From the NCBI GenBank assembly GCA_002449145.1, contig DKCG01000010.1:5538-29127 (forward strand): a stretch of DNA of 23,590 nucleotides. Reading direction: 5' to 3'. This DNA comes from Christensenella sp. UBA6880. Its GTDB lineage: Bacteria > Bacillota > Clostridia > Christensenellales > CAG-917. Of this stretch, positions 23,412 to 23,590 are shown one piece after another. Both the position numbers and the translations under genes were made by a program. The notes under the pieces were generated by a model. That model made no database searches. It saw only the letters and a list, made by a program, of their open reading frames with translations, and was not told where the DNA came from. How positions within the stretch are numbered: position 1 is the first letter of the stretch; each line of letters begins with the position of its first letter.

Positions 23412-23590
23412 ATATTTAGTGAAAGTATGCAATAACGAATACTTATTCAAGGTGTACTTATAAATTGAATGTGTAATTTCAAAGACGGAACGCGAGCCGC
23501 AAGGCGGCGAGAAAGCGAATGCCGAGCTTGACGGATAATAGTACAAGCGACTGCGCCGTTTGGGTGCGAAGCTGGCGCACAAAGCGCAGT
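23412..23590. other. Gene-free end of window with a GC-rich structured stretch cut by the edge
   Basis: An AT-rich part (23412-23480) contains ATTCAA (23445-23450) and TTGAAT (23465-23470) as an inverted pair. From about 23485 the sequence turns GC-rich. GCCGC (23496-23500) pairs with GCGGC (23504-23508). CTGCGC (23551-23556) pairs with GCGCAG (23584-23589) and encloses GTGCG (23564-23568) paired with CGCAC (23576-23580). No credible coding frame exists. It could be a dispersed repeat or the 5' part of a structured RNA; the window ends before this can be judged. Confidence 0.35.

Noticed and set aside
23355..23582. 75-codon open frame on the minus strand at the window end
   Set aside because: It runs through the fba terminator palindrome and the structured stretch, has no ribosome site and no recognisable domain.

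Overview
The window looks like a chromosomal segment of an uncultured, moderate-GC Bacillota (Clostridia-type, probably gut-derived). The reasons are textbook sigma-A promoters (TTGnnn-17-TATAAT), a CwlD-type cell-wall amidase, a two-domain PRC-barrel protein of clostridial style, a short TagGH/Wzm-Wzt-like exporter and a membrane-anchored subtilase. The taxonomic call is inference; no rRNA or tRNA gene was seen.

Layout. (1) Bases 1-6789 are housekeeping and cell-envelope genes. A leftward PRC-barrel protein is divergent from a rightward CwlD-like amidase, and the gap between them holds a mirror-symmetric array of four DnaA-box-like sites. A rightward operon follows: an unrecognised 138-aa protein, radC, gltX and a secreted, membrane-anchored S8 protease. 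(2) Bases 6819-16656 are a polysaccharide operon: glf (UDP-galactopyranose mutase), two GlfT2-like galactofuranosyltransferases, an 899-aa iron-sulfur/pyruvyltransferase/ILEI fusion, a GT4 glycosyltransferase and a DUF4422 protein. The middle of this operon (about 8005-12720) is visibly AT-rich, with different codon use, and looks acquired. (3) Bases 16681-19416, on the minus strand, are an ABC polysaccharide exporter (ATPase and permease, own promoter) and a diacylglycerol-kinase-family lipid kinase. (4) Bases 19476-20434 hold a polyprenyl-phosphate sugar-1-phosphate transferase, its terminator and a 12-base tandem repeat. (5) Bases 20534-23411 are housekeeping genes again: a TtcA-like tRNA thiolase (minus), a small multidrug-export family membrane protein, and class II fructose-bisphosphate aldolase ending in a large nested palindrome. 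Bases 1-51 and 23412-23590 have no convincing gene.

How the genes work together (inference from families). The sugar transferase would start a glycan on undecaprenyl phosphate. Glf would make UDP-galactofuranose, which the two GlfT2-like enzymes add. The GT4 and DUF4422 proteins would add or modify other residues, and the fusion protein may add a pyruvate ketal. The ABC transporter would export the finished chain. The set resembles galactofuranose-containing galactan loci of Gram-negatives (glf plus Wzm/Wzt with an ATPase lacking a glycan-binding tail), here in an apparent Gram-positive.

Most notable points: the symmetric DnaA-box array upstream of cwlD; the three-module FrhB/pyruvyltransferase/ILEI fusion; the AT-rich cassette bearing a second GlfT2 paralogue; promoters placed so close to start codons that some transcripts look leaderless; and a 127-base nested palindrome that includes the aldolase stop codon.
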